This document shows positions 7,937-16,588 of a stretch of DNA of 29,652 nucleotides, in pieces. This DNA comes from an uncultured Lachnospiraceae bacterium. Its GTDB lineage: Bacteria; Bacillota_A; Clostridia; Lachnospirales; Lachnospiraceae. The stretch covers positions 1-29,652 of the forward strand of contig CAJUGZ010000014.1 of assembly GCA_910585855.1 (NCBI GenBank), given 5' to 3'. A model generated the notes under the pieces. That model ran no database searches. It was given only the letters and a program-made list of their open reading frames with translations, and was not told the origin of the DNA. The position numbers and the translations under genes are program-made. Numbering within the stretch: the stretch's first letter is position 1; every line of letters starts with the position of its first letter.

Positions 7937-9952
7937 TTATTTTGACCAAGAAATACTAAAATCCATACTTTCCAAATAGATCAATGCATGAACCGGCATC
8001 TGATAATCCCCATTTGGTTTTCGCAAAACCCCTTTTCCCTGTGCATGAATCGAAAGATTATCCATTCTCTCCACACATGTAAGACATTCTATCAACCCAT
8101 AAACCTTTCCATAAACCAAAGTCTTTCCAAAGTCCAGCAATTCTTCCGAAAAATAGGTTCTCACCGCCTCTTCTATCTGTTCCTTTCCATTCTTATAATG
8201 TGCCTTGCAGACAATCTCAGCAAACAGATAAATCCCTACATATTCCGGCGATAAAATCTGTATTCGAGTCCCTATCATTCGTTTCTTTTCCAGCATATTT
8301 CGAATATTTTGTTCATAACCTCTGCTTAATTTTGGCATAGCCTCTTTCGCATATGGCTTTACTACAAGATAAACCGTATTATCCGCCGTCTGGTTTTCCC
8401 AGCTTCTTTTTAAAAAAGAAGTCGTTGCTTTTACTTTATGTATCAAAAGTCCCGGTGTCTGCCGAACCAGATTTTCATAGTCCTCCATAGTAACAGCCCT
8501 CTCCGTCTGCATCCCCTCCTGCATAAAACGGCAAAAACACTCTTCTATACTCTCCTTATCTGCTCCGCTGGAAGTATCCTCAAAATTGGTGACTTTTGCC
8601 GGAACAGTTCCATCTTCAAAAAACTTTAACTGATGTTCTTTAATATTTCCCTTTAATCCCTTTGAAGAAGTAAAACGAATAATCTTCAATTCACCTTTCG
8701 GCGCAATCCCTCTTTCACAATCTCCAAAAAAAAGACATCCCTGTTCCTCATCAAATACAAAATGCCGATCCTCCGGGCTTGAATGATAAAAATTTTCCAC
8801 CCTTTGATAGCGTTCAAACCTGTTTTTCTGAAACGGACATGTTACAAGAATCTCCATCTGATCCTGCAAAAGTTCTGTATTTTCTAACCGAATCTGCTGA
8901 AAAGGAAATCCATCCATCTCATAGCTTCGCTCTGCTTCAAAGTCCGCTTCATACATCACTGCATACAGTGTTTCTGTTTCTTCTACCCCTTCTTTTAGCA
9001 AAATCCTCACTCTATCAGATAAAATCTCTCTTTGTTCTATCTCTGTCAGATACCAAATACCCTCTTTTTCTCTATAAAACTCTAACTTTCCCTGCCTTGC
9101 CATTCTGCTGTTTAAATAAACCGTCTTTCTGTCCTCTAAAACAGACACCTTCTCATAAGTTGAACGAGTTTCTGTCTGTTCCACTAAAATACTGTTCCAT
9201 TCCACTGCCTGAATCACAGGTGCAATATCATACTCCCCGCTTTCAATTATAAAACAAAGCTGCATTTCTGTTTCCGATGCTTCTGCCTGTCCGCTCTCTT
9301 CCAAACCCTCTAAAATAAACTGAATCTCTCCGCTATAAAGCAGTCCATGGGTTTCATCTTTTAGAATTTTACAGGAAAAAATCTTCCCGTCCATTCTGGC
9401 TTCTAGCCGCCACTGAATCAAAGGCAGAAACCCCTCTTTTACTGGCTGTCTTTTCCCCTCTTTTGGCTCTGCCATCTGAAAATACAGTCTGTGACAGGTT
9501 TCTTTAGGAAATGCATGTGCAAAGCGAAGCAGAACCTGACCACCTTGACAGGGCTTTTCGTCTAAATCAGAAGAAACCGACAGCAGACGATTGGGGGCAA
9601 AACGGCGCTCCTCTATGGTTTCAAATATAATATCTCCTGCATAAATTCTGCTGTTTTTCGGCAGAGAAAACTCTTTTTCAATCTCATATAATCCTGCAAC
9701 AGTTCTAACCGCCTGTTTTTTTCTCTGCTTCATACCAATCAATTTTAAAAACATTTTATAGTTTTCTATTCCAATCTGATCGAGATGAAACTGCTGCAGC
9801 TCTTTCATCCAAGAAAGCAGTTCTAAAAAAGTAATTCCCGGATCATGTTCATTAAAATCTGTCCATTTTCTATTAATCTGTGGAATTTTCCTTTTGTGAT
9901 ATTCAAAAATTTCATCAAATGTTTCATCATCCAATTTCAGTTGTCCAAACAT
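7937..9952 (-). CDS. Baseplate J-like wedge protein 2 (Afp12-like)
   Basis: This 671-aa protein opens with FDEIFEYHKRKIPQINRKWT, then FNEHDPGITFLELLSWMKEL, a start typical of putative baseplate assembly proteins in eCIS loci. The gpJ-type core appears near residues 450-520, with ERAVTMEDYENLVRQTPGL and VYLVVKP. It should form the baseplate wedge together with the longer J-like protein upstream. I chose the ATG at 9950-9952, with AGGG four bases upstream. A longer frame opens with TTG at 9988, but that codon overlaps the previous gene and has no good ribosome binding site. The protein ends 12 nt before palindrome A. Confidence 0.85.
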   Translation of the reverse strand: MFGQLKLDDETFDEIFEYHKRKIPQINRKWTDFNEHDPGITFLELLSWMKELQQFHLDQIGIENYKMFLKLIGMKQRKKQAVRTVAGLYEIEKEFSLPKNSRIYAGDIIFETIEERRFAPNRLLSVSSDLDEKPCQGGQVLLRFAHAFPKETCHRLYFQMAEPKEGKRQPVKEGFLPLIQWRLEARMDGKIFSCKILKDETHGLLYSGEIQFILEGLEESGQAEASETEMQLCFIIESGEYDIAPVIQAVEWNSILVEQTETRSTYEKVSVLEDRKTVYLNSRMARQGKLEFYREKEGIWYLTEIEQREILSDRVRILLKEGVEETETLYAVMYEADFEAERSYEMDGFPFQQIRLENTELLQDQMEILVTCPFQKNRFERYQRVENFYHSSPEDRHFVFDEEQGCLFFGDCERGIAPKGELKIIRFTSSKGLKGNIKEHQLKFFEDGTVPAKVTNFEDTSSGADKESIEECFCRFMQEGMQTERAVTMEDYENLVRQTPGLLIHKVKATTSFLKRSWENQTADNTVYLVVKPYAKEAMPKLSRGYEQNIRNMLEKKRMIGTRIQILSPEYVGIYLFAEIVCKAHYKNGKEQIEEAVRTYFSEELLDFGKTLVYGKVYGLIECLTCVERMDNLSIHAQGKGVLRKPNGDYQMPVHALIYLESMDFSISWSK

Positions 9953-9977
9953 GTTTCCCTCTTTTCTGCTGCTTTTT

Positions 9978-12900
9978 CTAGCTTTCAATCTGAATCAGAA
10001 TCTGATGAACGCCGCTCTTTGCCAGCATATAATGGATTCCTTCTATCTGATTTAAATCAATATCCGTTGTTTTATTCCGATTTGACTGACAGGCACTTAA
10101 ACGAATATTTTTTACGGTGCGTACTCCTGCAATCTCCTGCAGTAAATTCAAAATCTGCATCTCACTTGGCAGCACACCGATTTCAAAACCAGCATGATGA
10201 AAATTCCCTGTTACCGGATTTAGAAATTCCTCTAACCGTTTCTCTGCTTCTCTTCTTACACCAAATACCTGACTGTACTCTGATACCTCAATACTGACTG
10301 CTACATTTAACTCTATAAACTTTGGCTCTATAATCTGGAACAGATTTTTTTCATAGAGTTCCTGATTCATTCTAGGCTTTAAATAATGCAGCACCTGTTC
10401 CCGAATCCCGTCAAAATGCTTTTTTCCTTTTTCAAAATCTCTTTGAAGCAAAACCAGTGTAACTGCTCCATACTGCTTTTTTCCCTCTGCATTATAATTG
10501 GAAAAGCACTTTGCCCGAATAATATTTCGATTGGCTTCTTTTGCCAAATCTTCATAGTCTTTTGCCGTTACTGCCCGATTTCGATGCCGAAGGGATGCCG
10601 CACGCCGTTTCATAGCTTCTGCAATCGTTTCCTGTTTTAGTCCTCCGGTAGTTGCCTCATAGTTATATACTTCACTGATAAAACCAATATCCGACTCCAA
10701 TGCAGTAATTTTTCCCTCCGAAAGATTTCCCTTTTCCGCTTCGGTTATACTATAGCGAATCTTTATCGTTGCCTGCGCTCCATCCGGCGGAATCATGCCA
10801 TTTCTTCCGTTTGGAAAAAATACAACCCCTTCAATCCGATCTAATACATATCTTCTCTCCAATCCGCCGTCATTATAAAATTGTTCCGCCTCGTTCCACC
10901 GTACCCAGATCTCCTGCACTGTTCCGCTTTCGTCACAGACTTCCTGCACTCTGTTTTGTTTTTTTAATTCATAGAGTTCCTTTGTATTCAGACGTTTTTT
11001 CTCATTTGCCCAGACCTCTAACTGATCGATCTGCTGGTGATGCAGACAGCAAACCAGATTTTCCTGATTTGGCAGCACATAAAAATACTCTTCCTCTGCG
11101 GTTTCAATTCCTTTTATTCTTGTTGAATTAAGATAGATTCCCTCTATATAAGGCAGTTCCTTTCGACTGGATTCTTTTTGGTAAAACTTTTCATAGTCTA
11201 AAATTCGAATCCAGTAGCGTTCTTTTCCAAATAATTGTTTTTTTGTAAAATGCTCTGGTTCCATTAAGGTAAGCAGTCCGGTCTTTTTCAAATGCTCGGT
11301 TTCATCTACTACATTTAGATTTTTCCAATGCCCGTTGCTGTAATATTCATAAGCAATATGCGGCAGTTTTTCTGTTATCGTTTCTCCCATCGAAAACAGT
11401 ATGCGAAGCGGTCCTTTTTCTAACAAAAGATCAAATCCAATGTACATTGTGATCTGGTGTTCCTGTCGGCAGTTTACTAAAGAAATTCCGTTCTTTTTAT
11501 ATAACAGTTGTTTTTTTGAATAGATCTCCTGTTCTAGATTATTTTCTAGTATCAGACAGTCTGGTACAATATCATTTCGATTATATTCATAGCGCAGCTT
11601 TAAAAACTGAATCCTTGGTGCAATATAATTTCCTTTCATTTTATAAAAGTTCTGCATCTTTAAAATCCGTATACGAATACAATATGTAGTTTTAGAGTTT
11701 ACAAGAAACGGTTCTATATCAGACGGACAGATAAAATTCACTGCGATACGCCGTCTTGCCACACCTTCTTTTACAGAAAACAGTTCACTATACTGCTTAT
11801 TTAAAAATAACCGTTTAAAGCCTTCTCCATTATAATATTCCCAAATCACTTCTCCTACACTGATATCATACTCTTTATCTACTTTTACTGCCGAACGCTT
11901 CATAATCATTTTCCAGTCAATCTCGGCTTCTTCCTCTCTCGCCGTTTCCAACGGCACACTTAGAAAGTCCAGATCAAAATCCATATGAATAAAAGCACCC
12001 TTTTTTCCAAGCACCTCTTCGGAAGCGATATAACACTCTTCATAAGGAATCGGTCTTTCTCCAAAAGGAAGAAATTCCCGCACAAGCTGCTCCGTTCCCT
12101 GCGAGTAAATCAATTCTGGTACTGCCTCTCCTTTGGAACGTATCGTCAGTGCATCAATTTTATAAGAAGCAAACTTTTGTCCGTCAAAAACTTCTGCACG
12201 GATAAAATAACTATGAAATTCTTCTTTTTCCAATAGAGCAAACGGCGGCTGATCTTTTCCCTTATAAAGCATCAAATGCCCATCCTCTATTTTCTGTTTT
12301 TCAAAGTGGCAATACCCCTGTTCACTATAATAAGAAAAACAAATTTTATCCAACTTTAAAAAAGTTTCAATTGGCATAGACTCTCTCAAACTTTGATTTT
12401 CCAATCGGTTTTCCTGAAAATCTAATATAATCCATGCCGCTCCATTGATATGAAAAACAGACGGATGACAAAAATAAAAAAGATGTTTCTGTAAATTCTC
12501 TTTTTTCGGATCAAAGAAAGAGAAGCCGCTAGGAAACGGATTTTCCTCTGTCTTTTCATATAAAAGAGAAATTTTATCCTCTGCTGGAATACTTAAATAG
12601 ATATCCCGAAGGGAAGACGGTGTTACATAGACATCCTCCATTGTTTCAAATATGGTGCTTTCTCCATTCTCTGCCTCTCCTATCAAACGTGTCCTTGTCG
12701 GCACTTCCGAACCTTTTACTTCCTGATTGATAAGCTGAAATGTAATATATCCTTCTGCAGGTACAGAAGATTTTAATCTTGTTCCGATTTTTTCAAAAAA
12801 CTCCATACGATTTTTCTTTTCAATCTGATTAAAATGCTGAATGGTATCCGCCATCATATCTGCATAAAGCAATGCAAGGGATGCTCCGGCGTCTGGCAGT

Positions 12901-13010
12901 TCTTCATTAAAACGCCACTCCGGTGTATAAGCTGCTGCTTTTTTCTTTATCTCTTTTACCAGATCTTCTTTTGTCCGACTGTCAAATTCCAGAACCTGCT
13001 TCACATCCAT
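9978..13010 (-). CDS. Baseplate J-like wedge protein 1 (Afp11-like)
   Basis: This 1010-aa protein starts with a helical segment (YTPEWRFNEELPDAGASLAL, then LYADMMADTIQHFNQI) that is characteristic of the large eCIS baseplate assembly protein. The gpJ core is in the last quarter, from about residue 770: a GFISEVYNYEATTGG stretch, MKRRAASLRHRNRAVTAKDY, and AVTLVLLQRD. The very long middle is beta-rich. The protein is expected to form the wedge ring around the hub and connect to the sheath. The ATG at 13008-13010 is placed directly against a GGAGGG sequence, which is unusually close. It follows the gp25-like gene by 15 nt and precedes the second J-like gene by 25 nt. Confidence 0.88.
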   Translation of the reverse strand: MDVKQVLEFDSRTKEDLVKEIKKKAAAYTPEWRFNEELPDAGASLALLYADMMADTIQHFNQIEKKNRMEFFEKIGTRLKSSVPAEGYITFQLINQEVKGSEVPTRTRLIGEAENGESTIFETMEDVYVTPSSLRDIYLSIPAEDKISLLYEKTEENPFPSGFSFFDPKKENLQKHLFYFCHPSVFHINGAAWIILDFQENRLENQSLRESMPIETFLKLDKICFSYYSEQGYCHFEKQKIEDGHLMLYKGKDQPPFALLEKEEFHSYFIRAEVFDGQKFASYKIDALTIRSKGEAVPELIYSQGTEQLVREFLPFGERPIPYEECYIASEEVLGKKGAFIHMDFDLDFLSVPLETAREEEAEIDWKMIMKRSAVKVDKEYDISVGEVIWEYYNGEGFKRLFLNKQYSELFSVKEGVARRRIAVNFICPSDIEPFLVNSKTTYCIRIRILKMQNFYKMKGNYIAPRIQFLKLRYEYNRNDIVPDCLILENNLEQEIYSKKQLLYKKNGISLVNCRQEHQITMYIGFDLLLEKGPLRILFSMGETITEKLPHIAYEYYSNGHWKNLNVVDETEHLKKTGLLTLMEPEHFTKKQLFGKERYWIRILDYEKFYQKESSRKELPYIEGIYLNSTRIKGIETAEEEYFYVLPNQENLVCCLHHQQIDQLEVWANEKKRLNTKELYELKKQNRVQEVCDESGTVQEIWVRWNEAEQFYNDGGLERRYVLDRIEGVVFFPNGRNGMIPPDGAQATIKIRYSITEAEKGNLSEGKITALESDIGFISEVYNYEATTGGLKQETIAEAMKRRAASLRHRNRAVTAKDYEDLAKEANRNIIRAKCFSNYNAEGKKQYGAVTLVLLQRDFEKGKKHFDGIREQVLHYLKPRMNQELYEKNLFQIIEPKFIELNVAVSIEVSEYSQVFGVRREAEKRLEEFLNPVTGNFHHAGFEIGVLPSEMQILNLLQEIAGVRTVKNIRLSACQSNRNKTTDIDLNQIEGIHYMLAKSGVHQILIQIES

Positions 13011-13025
13011 CCCTCCGTTTCTTCT

Positions 13026-13448
13026 TTAACCTTCCCGAAAACCTTCATTGATATAATAAGGGTAGACCAAATTATATGGATTATTGGTAGAACGCACTAT
13101 ATAACTGATAAAAATATTCAGTCTTCCTTCCTTTTGTGCATCTGCTTCTACCTGTACTTCAATCTCTGTAATCCTTGGCTCCCATATCACCAATGCATTT
13201 TGTATCTCCATCTGCATCTGCAGTAAAATAGACGGTTCCATTGTTTCAAATGCATATTCTTGTATGCCGCAGCCAAACTCAGGACGCATCATCCGCTCCC
13301 CTTTTCTTGTCATCAAAATAATCCGTACTGCCTCCTGAATATCTTCTTCATAAGAGGAAGTTTTGATATATCCTGTTGCTTCATCAATCTGTACCGGAAA
13401 TTTCCAGCCAACCCCTAAAAAATCTTTTACCAGCTTTTCTTCCTCCAT
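13026..13448 (-). CDS. gp25-like baseplate protein (Afp9-like)
   Basis: This 140-aa protein is a clear gp25/GPW family member: FLGVGWKFPVQIDEATGYI, then EDIQEAVRIILMTRKGERMM and the signature RPEFGCGIQEYAFE. In T4, Afp and T6SS this small protein (gp25, Afp9, TssE) links the baseplate wedge to the first sheath ring and starts sheath assembly. The length is typical for the family. The ATG has AAGGGA upstream. It sits 19 nt behind the spike gene and 15 nt before the first J-like gene, the usual eCIS order. Confidence 0.93.
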   Translation of the reverse strand: MEEEKLVKDFLGVGWKFPVQIDEATGYIKTSSYEEDIQEAVRIILMTRKGERMMRPEFGCGIQEYAFETMEPSILLQMQMEIQNALVIWEPRITEIEVQVEADAQKEGRLNIFISYIVRSTNNPYNLVYPYYINEGFREG

Positions 13449-13467
13449 GTTTTCTCCCTTTCTGCCC

Positions 13468-14253
13468 TTAATTAATCTTTGTCATACTTCCTTTTAATTC
13501 CAACATTGCACTAGATTCCACCTTAAAAGAACCCTGTGCTTTCATCTCTACCATATTTCCCTCTAACTTGGTACTCTGTCCTTTTAAAGTCAGTGCCTGT
13601 CCCGCATTGATTTCCACTGTATCCGCTGCCAAAGATGCTTTCTTCCCTGTGCCGTCAAGGGTAAGCATTTCCTTTCCGCCTGCTTTCAATATTATTTTTT
13701 CCTTGGCTTCCAAGGTAATCTGTCCCCCTTCTCCGTTGATCACACAGAGATTCTCCCCTTTTTTATCCTGAATGGTCACAGTCTGGCTGCTGTCCTCTAA
13801 AGATATACGCATCTCACCCTTTGTAACAATTTCTATTTTTTCTTCTTTTTCTGTTTCATCAAATAAAATTTTATGTCCACCCTTTGTTAAAATACTTTTT
13901 ACTGTATTCTTTTCCTTTGCCATATCATCCGGCAATCGATTGACATCATCCCAGACACAGCCAAGTACAACCGGACTGTCCAAATTGCCAAGCAAAAAAC
14001 CGACTACTACCACCGAATCCACTTCTGGAAGAAAATACTGACCATAGGAATTGCCTGCATATGGCTGCATAACCGGAATCCAGCCGGAAGTGGATTTTCC
14101 CTTTTCTCCTAAAAGAAATTCTACCATCACCATACCCGGATGTTCAGAATCCCAGTTCTTTTTTACCTTTCCCAGCATCACTCCCGGGCAGATATCCTGA
14201 AGGCGTTTTTCCTGCTGATCTTTTTCAAACAGCAATTCAAACAATTCCGACAT
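13468..14253 (-). CDS. gpV/VgrG-like spike protein
   Basis: This 261-aa protein has an OB-fold domain at about residues 22-105 (PGVMLGKVKKNWDSEHPGMV, GWIPVMQPYAGNSYGQYFLP, VVVGFLLGNLDSPVVLGCVW). That is the gp5/gpV central-spike signature. Residues about 120-261 consist of short alternating beta-strands (EIVTKGEMRISLED, QITLEAKEKIILKAGGK, AGQALTLKGQSTKLEGNMVE) expected to form the trimeric beta-helix needle. No lysozyme or effector extension and no PAAR domain is attached. The ATG has a perfect AGGAGG eight bases upstream, inside the end of the hub gene. In canonical Afp8 and VgrG the hub and spike are fused; here they are two genes. Confidence 0.9.
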   Translation of the reverse strand: MSELFELLFEKDQQEKRLQDICPGVMLGKVKKNWDSEHPGMVMVEFLLGEKGKSTSGWIPVMQPYAGNSYGQYFLPEVDSVVVVGFLLGNLDSPVVLGCVWDDVNRLPDDMAKEKNTVKSILTKGGHKILFDETEKEEKIEIVTKGEMRISLEDSSQTVTIQDKKGENLCVINGEGGQITLEAKEKIILKAGGKEMLTLDGTGKKASLAADTVEINAGQALTLKGQSTKLEGNMVEMKAQGSFKVESSAMLELKGSMTKIN

Positions 14254-14258
14254 TCTGC

Positions 14259-15323
14259 TTATCCTCCTATTGTAAAATTTGTAGTAAATCCGCTTTCCCC
14301 AAAGGAATGTTGTACGCTTTTTAAATAGATTTTTTCTTTTCCCAACCCATTTAATCCGCTGATATAAAGAAACCGCCCCGGCACTAGCTCCGGCAGCCCG
14401 ATACAGCTTCCCGATCCAGATTTTAAGCTGCTTTCCTTTTCTCGCTTTAATGCTTTTGCTTTTTTCTGAATTTTTTCTAATTCTACAATATCGCTGTGCT
14501 GGCTCACTACCTCAAGCGGAGTTAAAAGAATCGGAAAGGAATTTTCGGACTTTACCGTTTCGGTTGCTTCTACTTTTACCTGTCTTTGTGCATTTAACCC
14601 CTGTGCAATAATTTTCTCATTGCAGTAACTCTCTCTTAACTGAAAAGAAATCAAATTCTTTCCCCATTCCAATGTCAGAATTTCCTTTTCTTTTTTTTGC
14701 GGAGTACGAAAATAAACTTTTCCTGCAAAAATAAAAAACTCTTTATTCGCCTTTGCTGCCAATTCCTGAAGAAACTCAAAATCAGATTCATTTTGAGTTA
14801 CCCCCTCTAAATTATCGGCACTGGTTTCCACATTTCCAAAATCACTGCAAAGATTGATATATTTCTGCATTACACTTTTTACAATTGCTGCATAGGTTTT
14901 TTCTTCATAACGCTGATTCTGTTTTCTATTCATCATCAAAAGCCTTACAGCGTCCAATGCTGTTATCTGTATTGCCGGAGCATCACTGTACTCTGTTGTA
15001 ATCTCTGAAATAAATCCTTTAAATACCATTGTTCGAAAAGAACCATAACCAAACTCCACCGTTACAACCGCTCCCAACATCAGTACCGCTTTTATCTTTG
15101 CCAAAAAAGAATGTGTGGTAAGCTGATAAGCATTTTCAACAGTAAAACTGGCACTGCTTGCTTCCTTTAAAGAGAGATCGACACGAACCTGACTTATAGA
15201 AGCCTTTAGTAAATTAATAAGATCTACCCCATTTACACTGATTTTTACAGAGGGCACCATAAAATTCCCATATTTTTTTACCAGTAACTCATAATTGGTA
15301 CTGTCTGACATCAAATCAGCCAC
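14259..15323 (-). CDS. Late-control-D-like hub protein (gp27/gpD-like)
   Basis: This 354-aa protein matches the phage late control D / hub family: an early VDLINLLKASISQVRVDLSL stretch, a VTVEFGYGSFRTMVFKGFIS beta-block, and QNESDFEFLQELAAKANKEF (about residues 164-183), the diagnostic helix seen in gpD and in VgrG hub domains. It should form the trimeric ring joining the tube to the spike. It is the N-terminal half of an Afp8/VgrG in split form. The start is GTG at 15321-15323, with AGGTG five bases upstream; an ATG four codons in is a weaker alternative. It lies 14 nt behind the LysM gene and 5 nt before the spike gene. Confidence 0.88.
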   Translation of the reverse strand: MADLMSDSTNYELLVKKYGNFMVPSVKISVNGVDLINLLKASISQVRVDLSLKEASSASFTVENAYQLTTHSFLAKIKAVLMLGAVVTVEFGYGSFRTMVFKGFISEITTEYSDAPAIQITALDAVRLLMMNRKQNQRYEEKTYAAIVKSVMQKYINLCSDFGNVETSADNLEGVTQNESDFEFLQELAAKANKEFFIFAGKVYFRTPQKKEKEILTLEWGKNLISFQLRESYCNEKIIAQGLNAQRQVKVEATETVKSENSFPILLTPLEVVSQHSDIVELEKIQKKAKALKREKESSLKSGSGSCIGLPELVPGRFLYISGLNGLGKEKIYLKSVQHSFGESGFTTNFTIGG

Positions 15324-15337
15324 ATTTTCACCTCTTT

Positions 15338-15985
15338 TCAGGACTCGACTGCCGGAAGTTTAATTACCTGTCCCGGATAGATATCCAGCGGATTCATAAT
15401 TTGATTTGCTTTTGCTATCAGCCGCCACATATCAGGAGAGCCATATTCTTCCTGTGCAAAATTCCAGAGTTGATCGCCTTCTTTTACTGTTCGGTATTTG
15501 GTACGATCCGGTGATTCCAAAGGAGAAAGAAACCGCAGCAATTCGTCTTGATTGACCGATTTAAAAGTAACATCTAACTTTGCACGAACCGGAATACCGG
15601 TTGATAAAAACATCGTAAACTGTTGTCTTACATTGGTAACGACTCCTTGGAAGACAATGCTTCCCCAGATAAATGTAACTACTGGTGGTCGGTGCAGTGA
15701 GCCTTTAATATGTGTCAGTTTTACAACCCTTCTAGTCAATAGGCTGACATCTACTCCCATTTCAATCGGAATATCGATGCTTGGCGGAATATAGGTATCA
15801 AATAACAGATTCATATTTAAAGTAGGCGTTTCTCCCGCAACAAACTGAAGAAGTGCGCTTTCCTGACCGGGAACAGATTTTTCTGCATACTTTACACCAT
15901 TTGTTACATTATATTCCTTTGGATTAAACTGTACAATAATCGGTAATCCTGCTTCTACTAAAAGCTGTGCTTTTACAAATCCCAT
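15338..15985 (-). CDS. LysM-domain baseplate adaptor (Afp7-like)
   Basis: This 215-aa protein ends in a LysM domain at about residues 166-211 (YRTVKEGDQLWNFAQEEYGS, then WRLIAKANQIMNP and IYPGQVIKLP). The first 160 residues have the Afp7/gp53-like pattern, with IVQFNPKEYNV, LNMNLLFDTYI and FQGVVTNVRQQFTMF. In PVC and Afp particles this protein sits between the hub-tube adaptor ring and the wedge; the LysM probably binds other baseplate parts rather than cell wall. The ATG has AGGAG eight bases upstream. It is the first gene of the inner baseplate module, separated from the giant gene by about 600 nt filled with repeats. Confidence 0.9.
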   Translation of the reverse strand: MGFVKAQLLVEAGLPIIVQFNPKEYNVTNGVKYAEKSVPGQESALLQFVAGETPTLNMNLLFDTYIPPSIDIPIEMGVDVSLLTRRVVKLTHIKGSLHRPPVVTFIWGSIVFQGVVTNVRQQFTMFLSTGIPVRAKLDVTFKSVNQDELLRFLSPLESPDRTKYRTVKEGDQLWNFAQEEYGSPDMWRLIAKANQIMNPLDIYPGQVIKLPAVES

Positions 15986-16058
15986 TCTTTCATCTCCTAT
16001 TAGCTTTTAAATTAAGAAAAACTTGTTGCGTTAGGGTGGCTGGATTGAGGAGGGGACG

Positions 16059-16383
16059 CCGGATTGAGGAAAGCATTTGGGATTGCTGCTCCGGTTTCCA
16101 AAAAGTAAGAAGGTCTAAGACTTCTGCATATCAGTACATCCAACCGGACGAACCGGTGCGCAATTCGCCCATCTGGCAGCCAAAACTTGGATGGCATAAA
16201 GACAATACAACCAGCCACAAGATATCACCTTCTCTTTCCATAGATGGGCTAAACACGCACCTTTTTTTGCACACACTGCGCATAGCAGTGTATGCAAAAA
16301 ATTCTAATGTCAAAGCAGAAGTCTTAGACCTTCTAGCTTTTCTCCAAAGTCGCTGCAATCCCAAATACTTTCCTCAATCCGGC
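16059..16383 (-). repeat. Family 2 structured repeat, copy 2, with ~69-nt terminal inverted repeats
   Basis: This 325-bp element lies between the giant gene and the LysM gene. Its ends are inverted copies of each other (16059-16127 and 16315-16383, about 85% alike by eye), both containing the GCAGAAGTCTTAGACCTTCT block. Inside, read on the minus strand, are a long hairpin (16264-16302) with arms TTTTTTGCATACACTGC and GCAGTGTGTGCAAAAAA, then GGTGCG pairing with CGCACC (16256-16261 with 16155-16160), a nested pair CCCATCT/AGATGGG (plus-strand AGATGGG at 16242-16248 with CCCATCT at 16168-16174), and the hairpin ACCGG-TTCGT-CCGGT. Copy 1 at the left window edge keeps the same plan with compensating base changes, which argues for a folded RNA. 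The outside edge carries GGCGTCC, as in family 1. Confidence 0.7.
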
Positions 16384-16432
16384 TGGTTATTCAAACCGAA
16401 ACTTTACAGCAATATATTGTCTGGAACACACA

Positions 16433-16573
16433 GCCGAAAGCCGAAGGGAGGTCTGTGAAGAGTCATCATTTCCCGTCGGCACTTAGGCACGGTACTTTCG
16501 TGCCTTATGTGTCCGCTACGAGGAAATGCTAAGCGAAAGTGGGCCCGGAACAGACCTCCCTTCGGCTTTCGGC
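16433..16573 (+). repeat. Family 1 palindromic repeat, copy B
   Basis: A perfect 24-bp outer stem (16433-16456 with 16550-16573) encloses the hairpin AGGCACG-GTACTTT-CGTGCCT and the loop GC-GAAA-GT. The conserved blocks GTCATCATTTCCCGTCGG and AAATGCTAAG are intact. The right end is 15 nt from the stop of the giant gene and carries the shared GTCC flank; the left flank is ACACA. The loop is GAAA here and GCAA in copies A and E, both within GNRA. Confidence 0.92.
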
Positions 16574-16588
16574 GTCCCCTTCTTAAAA

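Noticed and set aside
9953..9988. Longer start (TTG at 9988) of the second J-like protein
   Set aside because: It overlaps the previous gene, lacks a ribosome binding site and adds a short basic stretch not typical of the family; the ATG at 9952 follows AGGG.
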